Positions 24,936-32,523 of a stretch of 42,921 bases of DNA are shown in pieces. The number at the start of each line of letters is the position of its first letter. The stretch's first letter is position 1. Source of the DNA: a virus; IMG/VR virus record IMGVR_UViG_3300007734_000691, positions 1 through 42,921 of that record; one strand, written 5' to 3'. The position numbers were made by a program, and so were the translations under genes. The notes under the pieces are model-generated. The model searched no databases. It was not told the DNA's origin and worked only from the letters and a program-made list of their open reading frames with translations.

Positions 24936-27756
24936 CTGTGCCCAGTATGGCTTCTACCCGTAGGGTCTCGTCGGCAGAAGTGTCGAACTTCAAGACGCGC
25001 ACAGCAGGGGACACAATCTTCATGCCCTTGGACATGCGCTTGTTGGTGGCCTCTAGGAAAATCCCTAGGTCGGTCAGCTTCTTCAGCAGCTCCTTGTAGC
25101 CGGTCTGCTGCTTGACGCAGAAAACCTTGAACTGCTTGGCCGAGATGTAGAGGTGCTTGGTATCCGGCTCGTAGCGTATGAGCAACTCCCCTCGTGGCTC
25201 CAGCGTCGGCAGTGCCGACAGATTGCTGCGAGAATCGACCTCCCCGTTGACCACCAGCGTGTTGTAGATATGCGCATTGATGAACTCGCCCAGTGTGGAG
25301 ATGGGGGACAAACTTGGGGGCTTCACATCGACGCGCATCTCACCCAGCATGCCTTTCAACCAAGCGTACACGTTGCCCATGTGGTAGTCGTGCAATCCAA
25401 GCTCCTTGGCAATCAAGCCACCGGCAATGTTGCATGCCGACTGCGCAGACCAAAAGCGTTCCCGTGAAGTGAACTGGACTTCCTTGTCGATGCGGGCCTG
25501 TACTTTACGCACAAGGTCTTGGCAGTACTCAAGGTTGTTGACCAAGAAGCTGATGTAGATTTCCCCAGCGTGGCCGTAGTTCTCGTTCAGTTGGTGGTCA
25601 AACATCTGCTTGCCGAGGGCCACGCCGATTACGTCATTCGGCTCAATCTTGTACTCCAGCAAACGCACCGACTCACCGTCCGGGGTGTTCTTCAACTCAC
25701 CCAGCTTTTCGTAGAAGCTGCAATTAGCCGAGGCCAAGGTCATGTTCTTCCATGAGGTGTTGTTGATGCGCAATGCGTTGGTCTGAGACTTCGCGCGGTT
25801 CTTGCCCCGCCCGTGGCTGATGCCGTAAGACAAGTCAGAAAAGTCTGCGCTCGTCATATTGGTAATCTCGTCGCAGGTGAAGGGTAGGCTGTTCATGACC
25901 CCTAGCTGCATCATCTTGGCGTTGAGCGTGTCTTTCTCGATGGCCATCAGTTCCTTGGGCTGACCATACACGCTGTTGCACATACGCAAGATGGTGGACT
26001 TCCCCGACCCTGCCATCTCATAGATGACGTTGATGATTGCCCCATCCAAACCCGTGAACTTCATCAGCGGTGAACCGAAGGCAGTCAGGGCAGCAAACGC
26101 ATGGGGCTCCATCCCCGGCAGGGCGTACAGGTTGAACACTTCCTTCCACTTCTCAATAGTGCCCTTGGGGTGAATCTTGTCGGCGAAGAACTCTGTCGCT
26201 GCTGATGGCGGGCTGTAGAACGTACCGTCCTTGGTAATCTCTTTGTCCCCCATGATGAACTTGCTGTCGTTGTCTACCCATCCAAATTGTGTTCTCATAA
26301 TGTCTGCTTTCTTTGCGTATTGCATATTTTTAACGAACGTCACCACATAGACAGCTAGGTTCTCGTACTGCTTGTGGTGGGCCATGACTCCTTGCTGGGC
26401 CAATGCTTTGCGCAGTTCGTCCTTGGACGATATAGCTGCGGTGGATATGGAAAATTCTCTGATGCCATCGTGCGGCAAATGCAGCCTAAACAGTATGACT
26501 TCACCCGCTTCAGGGTCGCGCATACGTTTAACCACGTAGAAATCATGCTCATAGACCAGCGTAGGGTCTGCTTCCTCATCGTCGGCGCGTCGATAGACAC
26601 CACCGTTTTTCCCACGGAAGAATGGGAACGGATACTCAGGTATGTTTACGGTTACCTGCTTACCCTCTTTAGCTTCAACAACCACTTCATTGTCTTCATC
26701 GTCGGCTTCCTCTATCTCTAGCCCCAGCACAATCGGGGATTTAATCTTGCCCTTGTGCACACAGCCATCGCACCCGCCGGGGTTTTGCTTCTCGAACGTC
26801 GTGCAGTGGTGTGGCCCGCCCTTGGTCAGCAAGTGATACACCTTAGCTTCAACCTCGCTAGGGTCGTAGTCAGGGTATTGGTCTGACATCTTCTTGGTCG
26901 CACTGTCTTTGTCTACGCAGAACGCAGCAATCGACAGGGCTGAGCGCCACAAAGGTTCCTCAAGGGTTGCTTGGTTCTCAAAACAATAAATCAGTTGGTT
27001 GCAGCCTTCGCCTTTGGCCGACTTCATCATGATGGTTTTGAACCGCTTGACCTTGTTTGCCATCAACGCTTCCATCATCGGGCTCATAGAGCTTGGGACG
27101 AAGGCAGGCTTCTCAGGCTTGGGGTCAGGTGCGCCCAGCAACTCTTTCATCTGCGCATACGGAATGCGCACGGTATCGGGGCTCAACACCTCTACAGGCA
27201 TTGGCTCTTCGTTTTTGAAGTTGAATGTGCCGGGTATGCGTAGAACTCGTGATGCTTCAAACACCGACGAATCAACGATGAGACCCTGCTCTACACACAA
27301 CTCCCGTAGCCGACCTGACAATGGTTCCCACTCTGCGCGGGACACCGTTTCTTCAAGCAGCCAGTAGGCATGAATCCCGTAACCGGAACTCACTAGGATT
27401 GGCCTTGGTAGGCCGACAGCCTTGCAGAACTTCTGAAACTCAACAAGCCCAGTTTGCTGGTCGATGTAACCCTTAACCTTGCCCCGCTCGTCGGGTGCAG
27501 CCTTCGTGGGGCCGCAGTCAATGTCCATCCACAGTGCGCGGAAATAGGTGGCGTTCTCGTGTGTGCGGTTGTTCAGGGGGCCGTACTTGGCGCACCCAAA
27601 ATACACATCAGCGTTACGCGCTACAAACTCCGCAACTAGCTCATCAACCTCTTCTCGTGTATCCGCAAATTGCTGGTCAACGTACTTACCAATCCCCAAC
27701 ACGCAGTACCTTCCCCCTACGGGAAGAACCGCATCCAGCAAGTCAAAGTTGGACAT
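24904..27756 (-). CDS. Primase-helicase: AEP primase domain fused to DUF927-type ATPase
   Basis: The 950-residue protein has an N-terminal archaeo-eukaryotic primase-like domain (1-200). 'LWMDIDCG' gives the D78-x-D80 metal pair, 'SSGYGIHAYWLL' the His motif (H129), and D162 in 'IVDSSVF' the third acidic position. A Cys/His cluster (H316, H317, C318, C329, C332) follows and may bind zinc. The C-terminal DUF927-like helicase contains Walker A 'MAGSGKST' (581-588) and Walker B D629-E630. It would prime and unwind DNA at the fork. It lies downstream of the ssDNA-binding candidate in one operon, with only 3 bases after the HTH gene. Confidence 0.85.
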   Translation of the reverse strand: MSNFDLLDAVLPVGGRYCVLGIGKYVDQQFADTREEVDELVAEFVARNADVYFGCAKYGPLNNRTHENATYFRALWMDIDCGPTKAAPDERGKVKGYIDQQTGLVEFQKFCKAVGLPRPILVSSGYGIHAYWLLEETVSRAEWEPLSGRLRELCVEQGLIVDSSVFEASRVLRIPGTFNFKNEEPMPVEVLSPDTVRIPYAQMKELLGAPDPKPEKPAFVPSSMSPMMEALMANKVKRFKTIMMKSAKGEGCNQLIYCFENQATLEEPLWRSALSIAAFCVDKDSATKKMSDQYPDYDPSEVEAKVYHLLTKGGPHHCTTFEKQNPGGCDGCVHKGKIKSPIVLGLEIEEADDEDNEVVVEAKEGKQVTVNIPEYPFPFFRGKNGGVYRRADDEEADPTLVYEHDFYVVKRMRDPEAGEVILFRLHLPHDGIREFSISTAAISSKDELRKALAQQGVMAHHKQYENLAVYVVTFVKNMQYAKKADIMRTQFGWVDNDSKFIMGDKEITKDGTFYSPPSAATEFFADKIHPKGTIEKWKEVFNLYALPGMEPHAFAALTAFGSPLMKFTGLDGAIINVIYEMAGSGKSTILRMCNSVYGQPKELMAIEKDTLNAKMMQLGVMNSLPFTCDEITNMTSADFSDLSYGISHGRGKNRAKSQTNALRINNTSWKNMTLASANCSFYEKLGELKNTPDGESVRLLEYKIEPNDVIGVALGKQMFDHQLNENYGHAGEIYISFLVNNLEYCQDLVRKVQARIDKEVQFTSRERFWSAQSACNIAGGLIAKELGLHDYHMGNVYAWLKGMLGEMRVDVKPPSLSPISTLGEFINAHIYNTLVVNGEVDSRSNLSALPTLEPRGELLIRYEPDTKHLYISAKQFKVFCVKQQTGYKELLKKLTDLGIFLEATNKRMSKGMKIVSPAVRVLKFDTSADETLRVEAILGTDENRDSSVQD

Positions 27757-27759
27757 GTT

Positions 27760-27999
27760 TTATTTGCGCTTCTTGAGGTACTCTATGTACTGAATCACAC
27801 GGGGCTGTAGGTGAATGGTGGGGGTTCTTATCCCCCAAAACCAGTTGTAAATCGTCATCCGACTTACGCTTAGTTCTTTTGCCAATTCACTTACAGACAC
27901 CTCGTGCTTGATACACAGGCGACCCAAGGCTACGCCCAAAGACTTGATGCTGGCCTTTTTATTGGCTTCCACCAAGCTCCGGCTGTAACCATAGCTCAT
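27760..27999 (-). CDS. Small HTH DNA-binding protein
   Basis: The 79-residue basic protein has a clear helix-turn-helix of Cro/C1 type at residues about 33-58: 'EVSVSELAKELSVSRMTIYNWFWG'-like (in part: VSELAKELSVSRMTIYNW). The ATG at 27999 has GAGGAG upstream. It lies between the ssDNA-binding and primase genes, an unusual place for a lysogeny repressor. A regulator of the early operon, or an origin-binding accessory protein, is more likely. No dimerisation or cleavage domain is present. It is a candidate reader of the palindromes described in the findings, without direct proof. Confidence 0.8.
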   Translation of the reverse strand: MSYGYSRSLVEANKKASIKSLGVALGRLCIKHEVSVSELAKELSVSRMTIYNWFWGIRTPTIHLQPRVIQYIEYLKKRK

Positions 28000-28001
28000 G
28001 C

Positions 28002-28916
28002 TTACTCCTCGTCAGACCAAGCTGCAACCACCGAGTCCAAGTTTTTCTTGGCAGTGACAGCGGGCTCAGGTTGCTTCTTGGACTCGCGCTTCTTAGGCTC
28101 CTCAAAGGCGGGCTCATCCTCAGCCGCAGCTTTGGCTTTAGGGGGCTCGGCTACACGCACTGGCGCTTCCAGTTTGGGCGCACGGGCTGATGCGTCGGCT
28201 TGGTACGGGGTCATGGTGACCATCTTCTGCACCGCAGGGTCTGCTGCCACTTTACTCGTGACACCATGCTCATGCTTGTTGATGAACCGCACAGGAGTGA
28301 ACAGCACCGACTGGTTGTCGTTGTCTTCGTTGAAGCTCATCTGAGTAACCACGTAGTCCAAGCTCTTGCCGTTGTTGGCGAGGTACTTGGTGTAGCTCTC
28401 AAAGGGGTGGGTGTTGTCGCCCACGCTATCACCGAACAGCGACTTGGAAGCCAAGTTCATCTGATAGACCTCACCCTCAAGCGAAGTACCAAAGTCCTCT
28501 TCCAGCGTCACAGCAATACGGCGCGAGTAACGGCATGCCTTGGAGTTGCCCATACCGGAGCCCTTGATGTTCTGCTGGCATCCATCGCAGCGGTCAGCTT
28601 GGGGGTTTGCCGAACCAGCATCGGGCGCAGTGCCATCGTTGGAGAAACAATCCGGCGCAGTCGGCTCGGCATCAGGACTCCATTGCTTGACGTAGAAGAT
28701 ACGCCCGACTTTGGGGGATGCGTTGACCACTATGACGTTAAGGTTGCCCTTAACCTTGCCCATCTCTTCACCGCCGACTACCTTGCGGAAGATGCCGTTC
28801 TTCGGCACGATGCGCTTAACGCCGGTACGACCAGCAAGTTGCTTTGTAAGCTCACTGACCCCAGCGGTTTGCAGGAAGTCGGGGAGGTCTTGGTTTAACA
28901 AGGCGAGATTACTCAT
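28002..28916 (-). CDS. Probable single-stranded DNA-binding protein
   Basis: The 304-residue protein has a beta-rich core (about 35-230) and a Cys pattern 'CDGCQQN...ACRYSRR' that may bind zinc. A low-complexity Ala/Glu/Lys/Pro tail (about 235-290) follows. It ends in acidic 'SDEE' after a Trp (...AAWSDEE), as in phage SSBs whose acidic tails recruit partners. Genomic context fits, between the primase-helicase and a small coiled-coil protein in the replication operon. I infer an SSB function from the architecture and tail. The core sequence is not one I can name with certainty. Confidence 0.6.
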   Translation of the reverse strand: MSNLALLNQDLPDFLQTAGVSELTKQLAGRTGVKRIVPKNGIFRKVVGGEEMGKVKGNLNVIVVNASPKVGRIFYVKQWSPDAEPTAPDCFSNDGTAPDAGSANPQADRCDGCQQNIKGSGMGNSKACRYSRRIAVTLEEDFGTSLEGEVYQMNLASKSLFGDSVGDNTHPFESYTKYLANNGKSLDYVVTQMSFNEDNDNQSVLFTPVRFINKHEHGVTSKVAADPAVQKMVTMTPYQADASARAPKLEAPVRVAEPPKAKAAAEDEPAFEEPKKRESKKQPEPAVTAKKNLDSVVAAWSDEE

Positions 28917-28917
28917 T

Positions 28918-29343
28918 TCAATTTTCCTTTGAACGTCTAACTACCACGGTGTAAGAATTCTCCACGTTGAGACCAACGGGATACAAGTTGGGATTCTCTG
29001 CAAGAAAGTCCTTCATGTTTGTCTGATGAAGTCGTTTCTCCAGTAGGCCAAATGCACCCTGTTCTTCGATGAACGTGTACATAGAATCCCAATCGTTCGT
29101 CCAGTACCGTGACTTAACCGAGCGAATGATTGTGCCGTGTGGGGTTTTGATGCTGTCGGCCCCGATGCGCTTGCATGCTTCAAGCATTTCATCTGCGACT
29201 AGTTGCATCTGCTCTTCGAGACCCTTGTCTCTTTCCTCGAACTCTTTCTTAGCTACCGCCCGCTTGTCGCGTATCTTGATGTACACGGCGGCTAGCTTGT
29301 CCATATCAACAGAGGATGTTTCCTCTTGAACTGCTTCGTCCAT
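28918..29343 (-). CDS. Conserved phage replication-operon protein (Gp157/Gam-like architecture)
   Basis: The 141-residue protein begins the operon driven from 29450-29477, with AGGAG before ATG 29343. It has an N-terminal coiled coil ('DKLAAVYIKIRDKRAVAKKEFEERDKGLEEQ', about 13-43; quoted in part: LAAVYIKIRDKRAVAK). A C-terminal conserved part follows: 'SIKTPHGTIIRSVKSRYW', then 'LLEKRLHQTNMKDFLAENP' and 'YTVVVRRS'. The layout resembles Gp157 or Gam-type proteins that associate with phage recombination, but the sequence motifs differ. The stop is one base from the ssDNA-binding gene start. Confidence 0.65.
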   Translation of the reverse strand: MDEAVQEETSSVDMDKLAAVYIKIRDKRAVAKKEFEERDKGLEEQMQLVADEMLEACKRIGADSIKTPHGTIIRSVKSRYWTNDWDSMYTFIEEQGAFGLLEKRLHQTNMKDFLAENPNLYPVGLNVENSYTVVVRRSKEN

Positions 29344-29411
29344 TGTTTGCTCCTGTAGTTAGTAAGGTGTGGCGGTAATGGATTGCACCATCTTCAGAAC
29401 TGTTCCTTGGG

Positions 29412-29423
29412 CCCCTTGAGGGG
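29412..29423 (-). other. Hairpin in the 5' leader of the replication operon
   Basis: CCCC-TTGA-GGGG forms a short GC-rich hairpin between the promoter (29450-29477) and the first start codon (29343). Neither strand has a U-tract beside it. It may stabilise the leader or regulate translation, but I see only the potential fold. Confidence 0.35.
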
Positions 29424-29449
29424 GTATTTACAGACTCACCACGAAAAGA

Positions 29450-29477
29450 ACTATACCATAACTTTTGACATTGTCAA
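29450..29477 (-). promoter_or_regulatory. Sigma70-like promoter with palindromic -35 region
   Basis: On the minus strand, TTGACA (29477-29472) is a perfect -35 box and TATAGT (29455-29450) a good -10 box, with a 16-base spacer. Transcription would start near 29443 and read into the genes from 29343 to 24741. The -35 lies within a perfect 13-bp palindrome TTGACATTGTCAA (29465-29477), which could be an operator. The rest of the 139-base gap between the SNF2 gene stop (29483) and 29343 has no gene. Confidence 0.7.
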
Positions 29478-29482
29478 CGTGT

Positions 29483-30862
29483 TTACGAAGAAATTTCTTG
29501 TCGGTATAAGTCTATGATTTTGCTGTGGTTTCGTATGTTGCCCTGCAACATAGAGTACATCTTCGCTTCAACCGGACTGCCCGTGATGTGCACGATGGTC
29601 ATGTTGTTGACCTGACCGGGGCGGTCGATTCGTGCGTTAGCTTGGAGGTAGGTTTCCACGCTAGTACAAGGAGCGTACCAGATGATTGTGTTCGCCGCAG
29701 TCAGGGTTAACCCGTGTGATGCAGCTTGAGGTTGGATGAGCAGCACCTTGGTCGTGTCTTGCTCTTGGAACCGCTTAACGATGTCGGAGCGGTTGTTAAC
29801 ACTGACGCTTCCGTTGATGACTTCACACGTTATGCCGTTCTTGGTCAGGTGCTTCTCCAGCAGTTCTATGGTGTGCGTGAACGGGATAAACACCAGCACC
29901 TTGTGGCTCGACTCCTCAATTACTTCCTGTACCACGTTTAACCGATTGCTCACATCGAACTCGATGACTTCACCCTTGTCGGTGTACACCGCACCGCCCG
30001 CTATTTGCAGCAGCTTGTTAATTTGTACCGCAGCATTGACCGCGCTCACTTCTTCCCCGTCGGCTTCAATCAGCATCTGCTTGCGTAATACGTTGTAGTA
30101 CTTGTTCTGCTGGGGGGACATGATGGCTTCACGTTCAACGAACGTCACCGGAGGTAGGTCAAGGCACTGCTTCTTCTCGAACCGGATAGCGGGCTGGAGG
30201 ATGTTGGCTACAAGCTGGCTGGAGTTGGGCTTGGGAACCCAACGGTACATGCTCACCTTGGTCATCACCGTATCCTTGAACTGCCCGAAGAACGGCGACA
30301 CAGCCTTGGGGTTGACTAGCTTAGCCAATCCGTAAGCATCCACAGGTGACTGCGCAGCGGGTGTGCCCGTCAGCATCCACAGGCCCTTGATGGACTTGTT
30401 CAGGTCACGCATAACCTTCCACCGAACTGTCTGCGCGTTCTTGTAGGCCGACGCCTCGTCCACCACAATCAAGTCGAACCCCCCGGCAAGGATTTCCTTC
30501 TTGACAATGCCGACCCCATCGAAGTTGATGATGACGAACTCGGCCATGCCGTTGATGATTTCCTTGCGCTTCTCTGCGCTGCCGTAGGCTATCGACACCG
30601 TGCGATGGAGAGCAAACTTGAATAGGTCACCCTGCCACGCCGACTTCATGATGGACAGGGGGCACACCACTAACACTCGTTTCACTAGACCAACCTGCAT
30701 GAGGTAGTCCACGGCCCAAATCACTGATGCTGTCTTACCTGTACCCTGCTCGTTGAAGCAGAATGCTTTGGGGTTTGCTAATAGGAACTCTGCTGTTAAC
30801 TTCTGATGCGCGAACGGGGTGAACCCGTGTGGACGGGGCCACTCATACTCTGATAGGTTCAT
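29483..30862 (-). CDS. SNF2/SF2-family DNA helicase
   Basis: The 459-residue protein shows the SF2 helicase set. These are Gln motif-like 'FAHQKLTAEFLL' (17-28), Walker A 'EQGTGKT' (38-44), Walker B-type 'VVDEASAYKN' (D135-E136) and motif III 'LTGTPAAQSP' (164-173). C-terminal 'HGLTLTAANTIIWY' and 'QANARIDRPGQ' (407-417) carry the arginine pair R411 and R414. The compact length, the NEQGTGKT motif and the RPGQ signature fit phage SNF2-like translocases rather than DEAD-box proteins. It overlaps the HNH-like gene by ATGA. Likely roles are fork remodelling, recombination or displacement of DNA-bound host proteins. Confidence 0.85.
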   Translation of the reverse strand: MNLSEYEWPRPHGFTPFAHQKLTAEFLLANPKAFCFNEQGTGKTASVIWAVDYLMQVGLVKRVLVVCPLSIMKSAWQGDLFKFALHRTVSIAYGSAEKRKEIINGMAEFVIINFDGVGIVKKEILAGGFDLIVVDEASAYKNAQTVRWKVMRDLNKSIKGLWMLTGTPAAQSPVDAYGLAKLVNPKAVSPFFGQFKDTVMTKVSMYRWVPKPNSSQLVANILQPAIRFEKKQCLDLPPVTFVEREAIMSPQQNKYYNVLRKQMLIEADGEEVSAVNAAVQINKLLQIAGGAVYTDKGEVIEFDVSNRLNVVQEVIEESSHKVLVFIPFTHTIELLEKHLTKNGITCEVINGSVSVNNRSDIVKRFQEQDTTKVLLIQPQAASHGLTLTAANTIIWYAPCTSVETYLQANARIDRPGQVNNMTIVHITGSPVEAKMYSMLQGNIRNHSKIIDLYRQEISS

Positions 30863-31134
30863 TTTTTAGGTTTGTTGACTTTGACCGTGTGGTCTGAGTT
30901 GCGGGAGAAAGAACGGTTGGCACTTGGACTTTTCAGCTTCAGGTTACCCGCAGCGTTTGTGCCCCCTTTGGACAGGGGAATTGCATGGTCGATGTCCTTA
31001 CCGGCTCGGTCAACCCCCTTCTTGTCCATCTCGGTGCGGGCACGTTGACGTTCAAGGCGGGGCTTCTCTTCGCCTCGGTCTAGCTGCTGCTGGTATTCCT
31101 TTTTGTAAGGTCTAGGCTTGTTTACGTATGGCAT
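30859..31134 (-). CDS. Small HNH-like endonuclease protein
   Basis: The 91-residue, very basic protein contains 'DIDHAIPLSKGGTNAAGNL' (about 47-65) and 'LKSPSANRSF' (about 67-76). This is the IDHxxPLSxGGTN...NL...N core of an HNH/beta-beta-alpha-metal nuclease. It lacks the two CxxC pairs that often stabilise HNH folds, so the structure may be minimal. It is too short for a homing endonuclease with a DNA-binding arm. Coupled to the SNF2 helicase by ATGA, it may act in DNA packaging, recombination or nicking. Activity is inferred from the motif. Confidence 0.65.
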   Translation of the reverse strand: MPYVNKPRPYKKEYQQQLDRGEEKPRLERQRARTEMDKKGVDRAGKDIDHAIPLSKGGTNAAGNLKLKSPSANRSFSRNSDHTVKVNKPKK

Positions 31135-31402
31135 GGTTTTGGTCTTTCTTTAAGTGAGCAAATTCCTCGGGGGTTGATTCCCAAAGGGGCTTACGGCCCT
31201 CCTGTTCAATCACCTTAAACATCTTACCAACTGACAAGGCAATCTCCATCACCGTTTCATTTTTGTACTTGTTCAGTTCCTCGTGGATGATTTTGCCCAC
31301 CATGTTTACTACTACCCGCTCGACTATTTCTTTCGTTCGGCGTTGCAGTTCGTTCTCAAGGATGAGGGCGGTATCGGTTTCTTGATTGGTCATTGCGTTC
31401 AT
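31112..31402 (-). CDS. Hypothetical helical protein
   Basis: The ATG at 31402 has AGGAG six bases upstream, supporting this start. The 96-residue product is largely helical and charged, with 'LILENELQRRTKEIVERVVVNMVGKIIHEELN' forming an amphipathic helix (in part: ELQRRTKEIVERVV). It ends in a basic Lys/His/Arg stretch. No catalytic motif or membrane span is clear. It lies between the Cas4-like nuclease and the HNH-like gene, overlapping the latter by 23 bases, so it may be an accessory to recombination. The function is unknown. Confidence 0.6.
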   Translation of the reverse strand: MNAMTNQETDTALILENELQRRTKEIVERVVVNMVGKIIHEELNKYKNETVMEIALSVGKMFKVIEQEGRKPLWESTPEEFAHLKKDQNHAIRKQA

Positions 31403-31404
31403 GT

Positions 31405-32070
31405 TTAGCTCCTGTTGTACTCACATTGCTTCACCGCACAGAACTTGCACAGTGGGCCGCTTATGGGGTTCCACACCCCGTTCTTTACCGCTGCCTCGAT
31501 ACGGGCAACATCTTGTGATGGCTTCTCTAGGTACTTGACCATCATCTCCTTGTGGTGCTCAGCCCGCACGAACTCCTTGCTCACCACAAAGATAAGGCCG
31601 GACTTCACCCTCTGTATCTCCGGGAACTTGGCAAACAGGCCACAGGCGACGATGTCCAGTTGCTTCACATCCGCATATCTCGCACTCTTGCTTGTCTTGT
31701 AATCCACCGAGTGGGCTACCCCCGTCTTCCGATTGATGATGACCAAATCGGCTATCCCATGCCACCATACATTCGGCGCACTGAAATCGCATGCCTCTAG
31801 GTCTTTGGTCAACCCCAGCTTCACCTCGCATAGCTTTTCCCCTTCGATGTTCTTGAGCGCGTCCAGCGTGGGTTTCATGTAGTCAAACGCAGGGGGAACT
31901 GGCACATCATCGCGGATGTATTCCTCGGCCACCGTGTGGGCAGTCTTGCCATACAGCGTAGCTTGCGTGTCGGGCTCAACTACGTCCTTGGCTATCTTGG
32001 TGTGGTAGTACTTCTTCGGACATTGTTGGAACGTCTTTAAGCTGCTGAATGACCAGACTATGGGTTTCAT
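31405..32070 (-). CDS. Cas4/RecB-like PD-(D/E)XK nuclease
   Basis: The start at ATG 32070 overlaps the upstream stop (ATGA); a longer frame to 32145 would overlap that gene without a signal. The 221-residue product begins 'WSFSSLKTFQQCPKKYYHTKIA' (Cys17). It has the GxxxH motif (H45) and then the nuclease core: E82, D108 in 'GIADLVI' and D123-x-K125 in 'VDYKTSKS'. The C-terminal 'PLCKFCAVKQCEYN' gives C208, C211 and C216. With Cys17 these could hold a 4Fe-4S cluster as in Cas4. It likely trims DNA ends during recombination. Confidence 0.85.
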   Translation of the reverse strand: MKPIVWSFSSLKTFQQCPKKYYHTKIAKDVVEPDTQATLYGKTAHTVAEEYIRDDVPVPPAFDYMKPTLDALKNIEGEKLCEVKLGLTKDLEACDFSAPNVWWHGIADLVIINRKTGVAHSVDYKTSKSARYADVKQLDIVACGLFAKFPEIQRVKSGLIFVVSKEFVRAEHHKEMMVKYLEKPSQDVARIEAAVKNGVWNPISGPLCKFCAVKQCEYNRS

Positions 32071-32333
32071 TTTGCTCGTACTCGCTTTGTTTTGTCTTTC
32101 TTTAGTGGGGACGGGCAGTGGGGAGGGACATACGCTACACGCCACTTCGCAGTCACGTACCTACCCTCAGTCCAACCCGCAATGTATGCGTCAGGCATTT
32201 TGCTCAGCACTCTATAGATGTGACGCTCGTCCGTGTCCAGCCGAGTGCTTATGTCTTGTGCTGTCAAGCCCTCTATGCTTGCTCGTAGTAATTTGCGAAC
32301 AAGCGGGGCTTTGTGTTCATACGGTTTTCTCAT
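32067..32333 (-). CDS. Small HTH/winged-helix-like protein
   Basis: The 88-residue basic protein has an HTH-like segment, 'LTAQDISTRLDTDERHIYRVLSKMPDAYI'-type, at about residues 23-51 (in part: LTAQDISTRLDTDERHIYRV). A beta hairpin 'GRYVTAKWRVAYVP' follows, fitting a winged helix. The Lys/Arg-rich tail may add DNA contacts. It overlaps the Cas4-like gene by ATGA. It could be a regulator of the operon or a nuclease cofactor. No specific family is recognised. Confidence 0.6.
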   Translation of the reverse strand: MRKPYEHKAPLVRKLLRASIEGLTAQDISTRLDTDERHIYRVLSKMPDAYIAGWTEGRYVTAKWRVAYVPPHCPSPLKKDKTKRVRAK

Positions 32334-32523
32334 TCTGTTCCTTCATGTGGCGCAGTGCCCCGTGCATCAGCCGCACATTTACCAGCGCATCCATAGTCTT
32401 GGTCATGGCTAGTTCCATCTTGCCCTCAAGCACAGCGTTGTGTGCGTCCTTCAATGCTCGCTCTGCATCCATGCAGGGTTTCGCGTAGTCAATAATCTCA
32501 GCAATCTCCATAGCTTGTTCCAT
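32317..32523 (-). CDS. Small helical hypothetical protein
   Basis: I prefer ATG 32523 because GAGG lies upstream; a GTG at 32535 is also in frame. The 68-residue product is almost wholly helical ('MEQAMEIAEIIDYAKPCMDAE', 'ALVNVRLMHGALRHMKEQ') and has no transmembrane span. It overlaps the DNA polymerase gene end by about 26 bases and the next gene by 17. This small helical bundle may bind a replication protein. The function is unknown. Confidence 0.5.
   Translation of the reverse strand: MEQAMEIAEIIDYAKPCMDAERALKDAHNAVLEGKMELAMTKTMDALVNVRLMHGALRHMKEQNEKTV

Noticed and set aside
27760-27999. The HTH gene as a lysogeny repressor
   Set aside because: It is inside a replication operon, has no cleavage or oligomerisation domain, and no integrase or divergent promoter is visible in the window.
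29412-29423. CCCC-TTGA-GGGG as an intrinsic terminator
   Set aside because: The stem is only four pairs with no U-tract on either strand, and it lies in the leader after a promoter.
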